From contig JBIQHJ010000005.1 in assembly GCA_044508625.1 (NCBI GenBank), positions 62,001 through 126,000 on the forward strand: DNA of 64,000 nt, in the 5' to 3' direction. Made by a program: the position numbers and the translations under genes. The DNA is from Castellaniella sp044508625 (GTDB taxonomy: Bacteria > Pseudomonadota > Gammaproteobacteria > Burkholderiales > Burkholderiaceae_B). Shown in pieces: positions 34,633 to 42,688 of this stretch; position 1 is the first letter of the stretch, and the number at the start of each line of letters is the position of its first letter. The notes beneath the pieces are model-generated. The model ran no database searches, had not been told where the DNA came from, and worked only from the letters and a program-made list of their open reading frames with translations.

Positions 34633-37359
34633 ATGCAAATCGTCGAGTTCAAGTCTCTGGTCAGCAGACTGAACCCCACTTGCCGCGATGCGCTGGAAAA
34701 CGCGGCGGGCCTCTGCCTGAACCGCACGCACTACGAGATCACCATCGAGCACATGCTGGCGCGCCTGATCGACGATCCCAGCGGCGACGTGCAGCTCATC
34801 CTCAAGCAGGCCGGCATCGATCCCGGCCGCGTGCGGCGCGCCCTCGAGCAATCCATCGAGGGCTTCAAGACCGGCAACGCCGGGCGCCCGCAGTTCTCGC
34901 CCCTGCTGCCCGAGTGGTTCGGCGACGCCTGGATGATCGCCTCGGTCGACCTGTACGAGGGCTCCATCCGCTCGGGCGCCCTGCTGGCCGCCTTCGCGGC
35001 GCGCGCCTCGTTCTACGCGAGCGGCACCTATTCCTCGCTGCTCTCCGAGCTCGACAAGAACCGCACGGTCGAGCTGCTGGGCATCGTCGCCGGCGCCTCG
35101 CGCGAATCCCGCGAGGCCGTCTCCGCCGGCCCCGGCGGCGGCTCCGCGGCCGCGGGGGGCGCCGCCCAGGGCCGCGGCGGCTCGGCCATCCAGCGGTTCT
35201 GCGAGGACTTCACCGCCAAGGCGCGCGAGGGCAGGATCGACCCGGTCTTCGGGCGCGATCCCGAGATCCGCCAGATGGTCGACATCCTGGCGCGCCGCCG
35301 TAAAAACAACCCCATCTGCGTCGGCGACCCCGGCGTGGGCAAGACCGCCGTGATCGAGGGCCTGGCCGTGCGCGTGGCCGAGGGCGACGTGCCCGAGATC
35401 CTGAAGGACGTCACCATCCTCGGCCTGGACATGGGCGCGCTCGAGGCCGGCGCCGGCGTCAAGGGCGAGTTCGAAAACCGCCTGCGCGGCGTGATCGACG
35501 AGATCAAGGCCTCGCCCACGCCCATCATCCTGTTCATCGACGAGGCGCACACGCTGATCGGCGCGGGCGGGGCGGCCGGCACCAGCGATGCCGCCAACCT
35601 GCTCAAGCCCGCCCTGGCGCGCGGCGAGCTGCGCACCATCGCCGCCACCACCTGGAGCGAGTACAAGAAATACTTCGAGAAGGACCCGGCGCTGGCCCGC
35701 CGCTTCGAGCTCGTCAAGCTCGACGAGCCCACGGTGGACATGGCGGTGCAGATCCTGCGCGGCCTCAAAGAACGCTACGAGCAGGTCCACCAGGTCATCA
35801 TCCGCGAGGACGCCCTGGTCGCGGCGGCCGAGCTCTCGAACCGCTACATCACCGGCCGCCAGCTCCCCGACAAGGCGATCGACCTGCTCGACACCGCCTG
35901 CGCGCGCATCAAGGTCAACCTGTCCTCCAAGCCCGATTTCATCGAGGACCGCGAGCGCGTCCTGCAGATGCTCGAGCGCGAAAAGCGCGGCCTGCTGCGC
36001 GACATCGAAAACCGCGTCCCCACCGACCCCGCCCGTCTCGGCGAGATCGACGAGCTCATGGCCAGGACCCAGGCCGAGCTCGACGAGCGCCGCGCCCACT
36101 TCCAGGCGCAATACGACGCGGCCCGGCGCATCCTCGCCCTGCGGGCCGAGCGCGCGCAGGCGCGCGGCGCCGCGGCGTCCCCGGCGCCGGCCGACAAGAC
36201 AGCCCCAGCCGCAGACCAGGCGACCACAGAGGGCGACGCGCTGGCGGTGCCGCCGACCGCAGCGCGCGACCTGGCGGCCATCGAGGCGGAACTGGCCGAG
36301 GCCGAGCAGGCCCTCGACACGCTGCAGGCGCAGGACAAACTCATCTTCATCGACGTGTCGCCCGATACCATCGCCAAGGTCGTCTCCGACCGCACCGGCA
36401 TCCCGCTGGGCAAGATGATGCGCGACCAGGCCGCGGCGGCCCTGGCCCTCGAGGACACGCTCAGGGCCCGCATCAAGGGCCAGGACCACGCCCTGGCCCA
36501 CATCGCCGAGGTCCTGAAATCCGCGCGCTCGGGGCTGCGCGATCCCGACCAGCCCATGGGCATCTTCCTGCTGGTGGGCCCCTCGGGCACCGGCAAGACC
36601 GAAACCGCGCTGTCGGTGGCCGACACCATGTTCGGCGGCGAGCAGTCGGTGGTCACCATCAACATGAGCGAGTTCCAGGAAAAGCACACCGTCAGCCGCC
36701 TGGTGGGCTCGCCTCCGGGCTACGTGGGCTACGGCGAGGGCGGCGTGCTGACCGAGGCGGTGCGCCAGCGCCCCTATTCGGTCGTGCTGCTCGACGAGGT
36801 CGAAAAGGCCCACCTCGACGTGGTGAACCTGTTCTACCAGGTCTTCGACAAGGGCGTGCTGTCCGACGGCGAGGGCCGCGAGATCAATTTCCGCAACACG
36901 GTCGTGTTCCTCACCTCCAACCTGGGCCTGGACGTGATCACCGAGATGTGCGCCGGCGACGAGCCCCCGCCGGTCGAGGCCATCCAGGCGGCGATCCGCC
37001 CCATCCTGTCCAACCATTTCAAGCCCGCGCTGCTGGCGCGCATGACCATCGTCCCCTACCTGACGCTGAAGGGCGACGCGCTGCACGGCATCGTCCGGCT
37101 CAAGCTGCGCAAGCTCGCCCAGCGCATGCAGCGCAACAACAAGATCGCCCTCGAGGTCGCCGAGGAGGCGATCGACGCGATCTCCCAGCGCTGCACCGAG
37201 GTCGAGACCGGCGCGCGCAACATCGACTTCATCCTCAAGGGCGCCATCCTGCCCCTGCTGTCGAACACCCTGCTCGCCCGCATGTCCGACGCCGAGGCGC
37301 TCAGCCGCGCGCGGCTGGGCGTCGACGAGCACGGCCAGTTCACGGCCACTTTCGAATAG
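34633..37359 (+). CDS. clpV: T6SS sheath-recycling ATPase ClpV (TssH)
   Basis: AAA+ unfoldase that disassembles contracted sheaths. The 908-aa protein has an N-terminal domain (1-160), a first ATPase domain with Walker A GDPGVGKTA near 235, and a second with GPSGTGKTE near 650. FIDEAHTLIGAGG gives the first Walker B. The helical insertion between domains (about 480-570) contains an Ala/Pro-rich low-complexity stretch with ADKTAPAADQATTEGD. The VGSPPGYVGYGEGGVLTEAV pore-loop region is intact. It lies 187 bp after hcp. Confidence 0.97.
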   Translation: MQIVEFKSLVSRLNPTCRDALENAAGLCLNRTHYEITIEHMLARLIDDPSGDVQLILKQAGIDPGRVRRALEQSIEGFKTGNAGRPQFSPLLPEWFGDAWMIASVDLYEGSIRSGALLAAFAARASFYASGTYSSLLSELDKNRTVELLGIVAGASRESREAVSAGPGGGSAAAGGAAQGRGGSAIQRFCEDFTAKAREGRIDPVFGRDPEIRQMVDILARRRKNNPICVGDPGVGKTAVIEGLAVRVAEGDVPEILKDVTILGLDMGALEAGAGVKGEFENRLRGVIDEIKASPTPIILFIDEAHTLIGAGGAAGTSDAANLLKPALARGELRTIAATTWSEYKKYFEKDPALARRFELVKLDEPTVDMAVQILRGLKERYEQVHQVIIREDALVAAAELSNRYITGRQLPDKAIDLLDTACARIKVNLSSKPDFIEDRERVLQMLEREKRGLLRDIENRVPTDPARLGEIDELMARTQAELDERRAHFQAQYDAARRILALRAERAQARGAAASPAPADKTAPAADQATTEGDALAVPPTAARDLAAIEAELAEAEQALDTLQAQDKLIFIDVSPDTIAKVVSDRTGIPLGKMMRDQAAAALALEDTLRARIKGQDHALAHIAEVLKSARSGLRDPDQPMGIFLLVGPSGTGKTETALSVADTMFGGEQSVVTINMSEFQEKHTVSRLVGSPPGYVGYGEGGVLTEAVRQRPYSVVLLDEVEKAHLDVVNLFYQVFDKGVLSDGEGREINFRNTVVFLTSNLGLDVITEMCAGDEPPPVEAIQAAIRPILSNHFKPALLARMTIVPYLTLKGDALHGIVRLKLRKLAQRMQRNNKIALEVAEEAIDAISQRCTEVETGARNIDFILKGAILPLLSNTLLARMSDAEALSRARLGVDEHGQFTATFE

Positions 37360-37367
37360 GGGCCGGC

Positions 37368-38150
37368 ATGGCGGACAAATGCGCATGGTTCATCAACCTG
37401 GACGAGGATGACGGGGCGGCGCGGCTCGCGGCCGCGCAGCTCGGGCCCTACGGCCTGGCGGTCAAGGGCCAGCGCTGGCCCGCCGGGGACAAGGCCTGGC
37501 TGGGCTCGGCCCAGGAGGCCGCCGACGCGGGCGCGGCGGTGGTCCTCGTGGCCGGATCCCCCGCGCGGCAGGCCGATGCCGCCGTGCGCCGCGGCCTGGC
37601 GCTGTTCCGCCTGGCGCTGCAGACGCGGCTCGGGCGCGCGGTCAACGGCTTCGCGCTGCTCACCGGCGATGCCGGCGCCGCGGGCGAGCCGCCGGCGGCC
37701 ACCACGGTGCTGGGCGACTGGGCGCGCCTCGACGGCACGCGCTGGCAGGCCAAGGTCGTGGCGCGCGCCCATGCGCCCATCGCCCCGTCCTGGCCGGTGA
37801 GGCTGGGCCTGCACGCGCACGAGCGCCTGGGCATCTGGCTCGAGGCCCACCCCGCCCCGGGCCGGACCGCGAGCGGCGCGCTGGTCGGCGTCTCGGGCAA
37901 CGGGGCCGCGATCGATTTCCACGCCGTCGGGCCGGCCGGCGGCATGCCCGAGCGCAGCGTCAACGAGTACGAGCTGCAAGGCCTCCAGTTCGAGGCCGGC
38001 GGCCGGGCCTTCCTGGCCTGGGGCCTGAGGAACGCCATCGCGCCAGACCACAGCTATTACGTCCGCCTGGACGGCGAACCGGATACACTGGCCATCGGCA
38101 CCCTGCCCGGCGGCGAACTCGAGGACGTCAGTCTCGTCGTCGTGGGCTAG
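37368..38150 (+). CDS. Uncharacterised protein between clpV and tssA
   Basis: I do not recognise this 260-aa protein. It starts MADKCAWFINLDEDD 8 bp after clpV and has no signal peptide or membrane helix, so it is probably cytoplasmic. Residues about 50-110 form an Ala-rich helical stretch (AGSPARQADAAVRRGLALFRLALQTRLGRAVNG). Residues 120-260 look like a beta-rich domain with APSWPVRLGLHAHERLGIWLE and a C-terminal DTLAIGTLPGGELEDVSLVVVG. Its place inside the T6SS operon argues for an assembly or regulatory role in the system. The function is unknown. Confidence 0.82.
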   Translation: MADKCAWFINLDEDDGAARLAAAQLGPYGLAVKGQRWPAGDKAWLGSAQEAADAGAAVVLVAGSPARQADAAVRRGLALFRLALQTRLGRAVNGFALLTGDAGAAGEPPAATTVLGDWARLDGTRWQAKVVARAHAPIAPSWPVRLGLHAHERLGIWLEAHPAPGRTASGALVGVSGNGAAIDFHAVGPAGGMPERSVNEYELQGLQFEAGGRAFLAWGLRNAIAPDHSYYVRLDGEPDTLAIGTLPGGELEDVSLVVVG

Positions 38151-38154
38151 GGCC

Positions 38155-38202
38155 ATGATCGAGACTTCCGCCCCCCACGCATGATCATCGACGTCGCCCC
38201 CC
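38155..38202 (+). repeat. Degenerate duplicated tssA start
   Basis: The segment beginning ATGATC at 38155 resembles the tssA start at 38181: both read ATGATC, then a GAC/GAG stretch and six or seven Cs. The first ATG encodes nine codons (MIETSAPHA) and stops at 38182-38184, overlapping the true tssA ATG as ATGA. Confidence 0.55.
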
Positions 38203-39995
38203 TGCTGGAACCCATCTCCGAGGCCGCGCCCGCCGGCGCCGACGTGCGCGACAGCGAGGACTACGAGGCCGCCGCCGCCGAAATCGAGAAAATGACCAGC
38301 CCCACCAGCTCGGGGCAGGTCGACTGGCAGAAGGTTGAGACGCTGGGCGCCCGCCTGTTCTCGACCCAGGGCAAGGATTTCATGGTCGCGGCCTGGGTGG
38401 CCGCCGCCTGGACCGAGCGCTACGGGATCGAGGGCCTGGGCGCCGGCCTGCTGCTGCAAGAGGGGCTGGTCAGCCGCTATTGGGACACCGCGCATCCGCC
38501 GCTCAAGCGCCTGCGCGGCCGCCGCAACGCCCTGACGTGGTGGGTGGAGCGCACCGCCGGCTGGCTCGAGAACAAGGACGTCCCGCCGCTGCGCGAGGAA
38601 ACCCACCAGGCCATGGTGTCGGCCGCCGAATCGCTGGACGCCCGGCTCGCCGAAGTCGATCCCGACTCCCCGCCGCTGGGCGCCTTCCTCCAGCAGATCC
38701 GCCGGCTCGAGGTCATCGCCCCGCCCCCGCCCGCCGCCGGGCCGGCCGAGGCGGCGGGGTCCGCGGAAGGCGGTGCGGGTGCGAACGCGGGTGCGGGTGT
38801 CGGTGCGGGCGTGGGTGCGGGCGTGGGTCCGGGGCCAGGTCAGGGTGCCGGTCCAGGTGCCGGCCCAGGGGCGAGTCCAGGTGCAGGTGCACCAGGGACG
38901 GGTCAGGGGACAGGTCTGGGCGCCGGCCCAGGGGCGGGCACGGGTGCCGGCTCAGGGGCGCCGGTCCCGCGGACGGCGGTGGGCACGGCGCAGGGCAAGG
39001 CGGCGGGTGGCGCGGCGGGCGCTGCTCCGGCGCCCCGGTCCTTCGCTGCGGCCGCCCCGGCCGCCGACGCGCTGAACAGCCTGGACGCGATCATCGAGGC
39101 CCTGTCGCCCGCCCTGGGCTACGTCGGCCAGATCACCAACGCCCTGCGCACGCTGGACCGCTTCAACCCCCTGGCCATCGAGATGAGCCGCTTCGCGGCG
39201 CGCGGGGCCCTGATCAGCCCACCCCCGGCGCAGCAGGGCGCCACCTCGCTGATCCCGCCGCCCGTGGCCATCTCCGACGCCTTCGCCACCATCGCCCGCA
39301 GCGGCAACGCCGACGGCCTGATCGAATTCTGCGAGTCCCGCATCGCCACCTTTCCCTATTGGCTGGACCTGGACCGGGAATCGGCACGGGGCTACGGCAT
39401 GCTGGGCGAACAGGGGGCCGCGATGCGCCAGGCCGTCGTCCAGAACGCCCTCGCCTTCACCAAGCGGCTGCCCGGCATCGAACGCCTCGCCTTCTCCGAC
39501 GGGACGCCGTTCGCCGACGAAGCCACCCTGCAATGGCTCGAGAACTGCCGGGCGGAAAGCCGCGGCGGCGGCGAGGCCATGGACCGCTACGGCCGGGTGC
39601 GCCGGCAGGCCCTCGAGGCCGCCGACGCCGGCCGGCAGGACGAGGCCATGCAGTGCTATCAAGGATTGATCGAATCCACCTGGAGCGGGCGCGAGCGCTT
39701 CCAGGCCCGCCTCGCCCTGGCCGAACTGTTCCTGGGCATGCCGCCGGGCGACGCCGACCTCGTGTCCCTGGTGGGCGCCCTCGCCGACGAATGCCGCGAG
39801 CGGCAACTGGCCGCCTGGGAGCCCGCGCTCGCCCTCCAGACCTGGCAGCTCGTCCTGCGCGCCGCCCGCCAGTCGCTGGCCGATCCCGCCCTCGCCGAGG
39901 ACGGGCACCGCCGCGATGCCTGCCGGCAGGCCGCCCGCGAGGCCCTGCGCGAACTGGCCGCCCTGGACTTCGTCATGGCATCGAAAAGCCGCTGA
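38181..39995 (+). CDS. tssA: T6SS protein TssA (ImpA family) with Gly-rich linker
   Basis: TssA organises tail assembly at the baseplate or sheath end. The 604-aa protein begins with an ImpA N-terminal domain (about 1-190: DVAPLLEPISEAAPAGADVRDSEDYEA, SRYWDTAHPPLKRLRGRRNALTWWVERTA). A linker of about 70 residues made almost only of Gly, Ala, Pro and Val follows (about 195-265), then a helical middle (SLDAIIEALSPALGYVGQITNALRTLDRF) and a C-terminal helical region. The linker is encoded by degenerate GGTGC(G/C) repeats. This is the last gene of the T6SS block. Confidence 0.94.
   Translation: MIIDVAPLLEPISEAAPAGADVRDSEDYEAAAAEIEKMTSPTSSGQVDWQKVETLGARLFSTQGKDFMVAAWVAAAWTERYGIEGLGAGLLLQEGLVSRYWDTAHPPLKRLRGRRNALTWWVERTAGWLENKDVPPLREETHQAMVSAAESLDARLAEVDPDSPPLGAFLQQIRRLEVIAPPPPAAGPAEAAGSAEGGAGANAGAGVGAGVGAGVGPGPGQGAGPGAGPGASPGAGAPGTGQGTGLGAGPGAGTGAGSGAPVPRTAVGTAQGKAAGGAAGAAPAPRSFAAAAPAADALNSLDAIIEALSPALGYVGQITNALRTLDRFNPLAIEMSRFAARGALISPPPAQQGATSLIPPPVAISDAFATIARSGNADGLIEFCESRIATFPYWLDLDRESARGYGMLGEQGAAMRQAVVQNALAFTKRLPGIERLAFSDGTPFADEATLQWLENCRAESRGGGEAMDRYGRVRRQALEAADAGRQDEAMQCYQGLIESTWSGRERFQARLALAELFLGMPPGDADLVSLVGALADECRERQLAAWEPALALQTWQLVLRAARQSLADPALAEDGHRRDACRQAAREALRELAALDFVMASKSR
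38772..38970 (+). repeat. In-frame Gly-Ala minisatellite inside tssA
   Basis: About 200 bp of degenerate hexamer units (GGTGCG, GGTCCA, GGTGCC variants) encode alternating Gly-Ala/Val/Pro. All variation keeps the frame. Such tracts change length by slippage, so linker length may vary between strains. Confidence 0.8.
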
Positions 39996-40026
39996 GGGGA
40001 AAGCCAGCGCCGCCAGGCTCGAGCCG

Positions 40027-42054
40027 CTATTGCGCGATGACGCGCGCCTCGACCGCGAACTCGAAATCGCGGTCAACCAGGCCGCTGCCCTCGTCGAGCT
40101 TTGACGGACATGGCTTGGACCAGCGGGGGACCAGTCGGTCGCCGATCCGGTCGGCGACCCTCGCCAGCTTGTCCGGGTCCGCGGCCAGGGCGAAGATCTC
40201 CCAATCGCCCTGCGCGGGCTCGCCGTAGAAGGCATAGCTGCCCAGGCCGTAGCGATCGAAGTCCGACAGGCCATCGGCCTTGAAGCCGTCCACCGGCATC
40301 TTGAGCAGGGACATCGTGCCGCTGGGGGAGCGCACGGCGATGCCCAGCGAGCCCAGGCAGACGCCTGTGCCCGTCAGCCGCAACTGGAACTGGTCCACGG
40401 TCGCGGCGCCGGCCTTGAACGTCCCGATCCGCGTGACCCTCTCATAGGGGAAGGGCCCCTCGCGCCGTTGAGCGTAGCCGGGATAGTCCGCAGGGTCGAT
40501 CGGATCCCGCTGCCAATAGGCGACTTTGGCGAAATTCGGCTTCCGGACGTCGACCCTGCGGCTGCGCGAAGGATCGTCGCGGTATGCGCGCGCCAGTTCC
40601 ACCGCCTTTTCCGCATCGGGCACGCCAAAGCCATACCAGTCGGAATGCTCGAGGCCGGCCGCGTTCTTTTGCCAGCCGAGGTTCATGGGTATCCGCGTGG
40701 CCCCGTCGACGATATCGTCGGGGCCGCCGGGCGGCGCGGCGGGGTCGGGTTCGTTCTCCGTCAGGTCCATCATGCCCCCGTAAGGCGCAATCCCATACAG
40801 CGGGACGTGCAGGAGATAGTCGGGATCGACCTTGCGCGCCGACAGGCGCAGGATGTCGCGCACGTCGCGCCAGCTCAGCTCGGGATTGGCGCTGAGCATC
40901 AGCGCGACCACGCCGCTGATGGTGGGCGCCGCCGCCGACGTGCCGTTCATGTAGGCATAGTCGCAGTCGGGATTCTCGGGCACGCCGTCGCGCTCGGTCT
41001 GCCCGCGCAGGAAGGGCGTGTCCGCCCCTGTCATGCTGTACCCGTGCGCGCAGCCGCGGATGTCGGTGGAAAAGAGGGTCGGGCCGTTCTTGGGCGCGCC
41101 TTCCTGCCCGTGGCTGCCTTCCGAGCCGTATTCGCCACCCATGCCCGTGATCCAGACCACCGGGCCCGCGCTGCTGTAGCTGCTGGCCAGGCCCATGGCG
41201 TTGAGGGCCGCCACGACGATGGTGTTGGGCTCGAGCGTGCTGGAATCGTTCGCGGGATTGGAGCAGTCATAGTATGCGCCCGCCGGTTCCCAGGTATCGT
41301 CGGGCAGCTTCCTCTCGAATGTGCAGTGCTCGGGCTCGAAGGAATTGCCCGCCGACTTGACGTAGATGGCCCCCTTGCCGGCGCGCAGGCTCTTCATCCC
41401 GCGCACCGCCGTGATGATATCGTCGGCGACGCCCGCCTCGTAGGGCGTGGCCAGGGAGTCGAGCCCGTACGAGGCGTTGAAGATGTCGGCCTGGGCCGAC
41501 CACTCGGCACCGCCGTGCGAGGCAAAGAGCTCGGTCTGTTTTTCCAGGAAATTGGCCGCGCCCAGCGTGACCCGGGGGGCGATCCCCATCACCCCCTTGC
41601 CATTCTGGGCGGCCGCGATGATGCCGGCTGCCGCCGTCCCGTGGGCATCGCCCGTGACCGAGTACGGCTCGTTGCCGCCCGCGACCAGATTGCGCGACAT
41701 GCCGAAATCGGCGTTCGGCAGCAAATCCTCGTTGCGCAGGTCGCTGCCGTAGTCCACCACGATCACCCGCACGCCCTGGCCCTTGATGCCCTGGCGATGC
41801 ACGGGCTCGACATTCAGGTCCAGGCCGCCGCTGGCCGTGTCCGGAAAGCGCGTGAAGAAGCTGGTGGCATACCTCAACGCCCATTGATAGGTATAGAGCG
41901 GCTCGCTGTCGCCCGTCCGGCAGGCATAGGGCCCGGTTTCCGGACAGGAGGCGGCGATCCGCGAATCGCCGCCGGTGTCGCAGCCGGCCAGCAGCAACAG
42001 GGACAAGGACAGCGCGGCCAGGCGTTTCTTTTCGGATTTCTTGTCGAGGTTCAT
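40027..42054 (-). CDS. Kexin-like S8 serine protease lipoprotein with P domain (copy 1)
   Basis: Exported subtilisin-fold protease, 675 aa. The signal peptide ends in LLLLAGC with lipid-modified Cys25 followed by Asp. There is no room for a propeptide: the catalytic domain starts about EPLYTYQWALRY, which is the kexin-type entry. The triad is Asp101 (VIVVDYGSD), His138 (GDAHGTAAAG) and Ser373 (MNGTSAAAP), with oxyanion Asn237. A P (Homo B) domain follows at about 550-645 (GVCLGSLGIAVRSPSGT, YGLGSYAFYGEPAQGDWEI). Several cysteine pairs suggest disulfides. It is a paralogue of the protease at 42689-44668, with a small exported gene between them, and lies beside the T2SS genes, so it is a plausible surface or secreted T2SS substrate. 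Confidence 0.92.
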   Translation of the reverse strand: MNLDKKSEKKRLAALSLSLLLLAGCDTGGDSRIAASCPETGPYACRTGDSEPLYTYQWALRYATSFFTRFPDTASGGLDLNVEPVHRQGIKGQGVRVIVVDYGSDLRNEDLLPNADFGMSRNLVAGGNEPYSVTGDAHGTAAAGIIAAAQNGKGVMGIAPRVTLGAANFLEKQTELFASHGGAEWSAQADIFNASYGLDSLATPYEAGVADDIITAVRGMKSLRAGKGAIYVKSAGNSFEPEHCTFERKLPDDTWEPAGAYYDCSNPANDSSTLEPNTIVVAALNAMGLASSYSSAGPVVWITGMGGEYGSEGSHGQEGAPKNGPTLFSTDIRGCAHGYSMTGADTPFLRGQTERDGVPENPDCDYAYMNGTSAAAPTISGVVALMLSANPELSWRDVRDILRLSARKVDPDYLLHVPLYGIAPYGGMMDLTENEPDPAAPPGGPDDIVDGATRIPMNLGWQKNAAGLEHSDWYGFGVPDAEKAVELARAYRDDPSRSRRVDVRKPNFAKVAYWQRDPIDPADYPGYAQRREGPFPYERVTRIGTFKAGAATVDQFQLRLTGTGVCLGSLGIAVRSPSGTMSLLKMPVDGFKADGLSDFDRYGLGSYAFYGEPAQGDWEIFALAADPDKLARVADRIGDRLVPRWSKPCPSKLDEGSGLVDRDFEFAVEARVIAQ

Positions 42055-42108
42055 CGTTCTGCGGATACGGCGGGTTCGGGGGAAGGTGGTCCGTCGCTCG
42101 TTCGGACG

Positions 42109-42585
42109 CTAGCGTGGCAACCTGCGGCCAAAGGTGACGGACAGGCGCACCGTCGCCTCGGGCAGCGCATCCCGCAGCGCGCGATAGCCCTGCACCGCCT
42201 GGTCGAAATCGGCGAAGCGCAGGACGGAAATCCCCGTGGGGGCGAAATGCTGCTGCGACAGCGGCTGCGGCAACAGCGTGCCCAGCCGCGCCTGCAGGTC
42301 GGCCTGCGGCACGCCCGTGACCATCACCTCGTGGCGGCTGATGCCCACCACCCCCTGGGCATTGAGCACCCAGGTGCCCTCGCCGCCTTCCGGCACGCCC
42401 GGCATCACCCGCAGGCGTATGCCGTCGACCTCGTATTCGGGCAATGCGCCCAGCCCGGCGATCTCGTCGGTCGATAGCTTCTGGCCCAGCGTCTGGGCGG
42501 CCGCGCCATGCGCCGTCAGCGCCATGCCCATCACCAGGGCCAGGAGGCCACACCCGCGGCGCAGCATTCGAATTCCAGTTTTCAT
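42109..42585 (-). CDS. Small exported protein between two S8 proteases, candidate external chaperone
   Basis: The 158-aa protein (start ATG 42585, MKTGIRMLRR, with TAGG upstream; another ATG lies at 42600) has a signal peptide cleaved near AHGAAAQ. The mature part has about 130 residues; its final 45 (SVLRFADFDQAVQGYRALRDALPEATVRL..) resemble the beta-alpha-beta pattern of subtilase propeptides, and it ends FGRRLPR, a dibasic tail. The kexin-like Aeromonas sobria protease ASP also lacks a propeptide and needs the protein of the neighbouring orf2 as external chaperone. By position, size and export this gene could be the counterpart for one or both flanking proteases. I infer this from context, not from recognised homology. 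Confidence 0.75.
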   Translation of the reverse strand: MKTGIRMLRRGCGLLALVMGMALTAHGAAAQTLGQKLSTDEIAGLGALPEYEVDGIRLRVMPGVPEGGEGTWVLNAQGVVGISRHEVMVTGVPQADLQARLGTLLPQPLSQQHFAPTGISVLRFADFDQAVQGYRALRDALPEATVRLSVTFGRRLPR

Positions 42586-42688
42586 CGTCGGGCCTATCAT
42601 TTCAAATCATCCATCAGGGACGGGATCGTACCGTCTTCATCGAAGGAGATCGCCGCGCGGCGCCCGGGACGGGCGGCGCGGCGGACGG

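Noticed and set aside
34393..37386. Antisense open frame of nearly 1000 codons opposite clpV
   Set aside because: Same GC-driven effect; no ribosome site, no domain, and clpV on the other strand is unambiguous.
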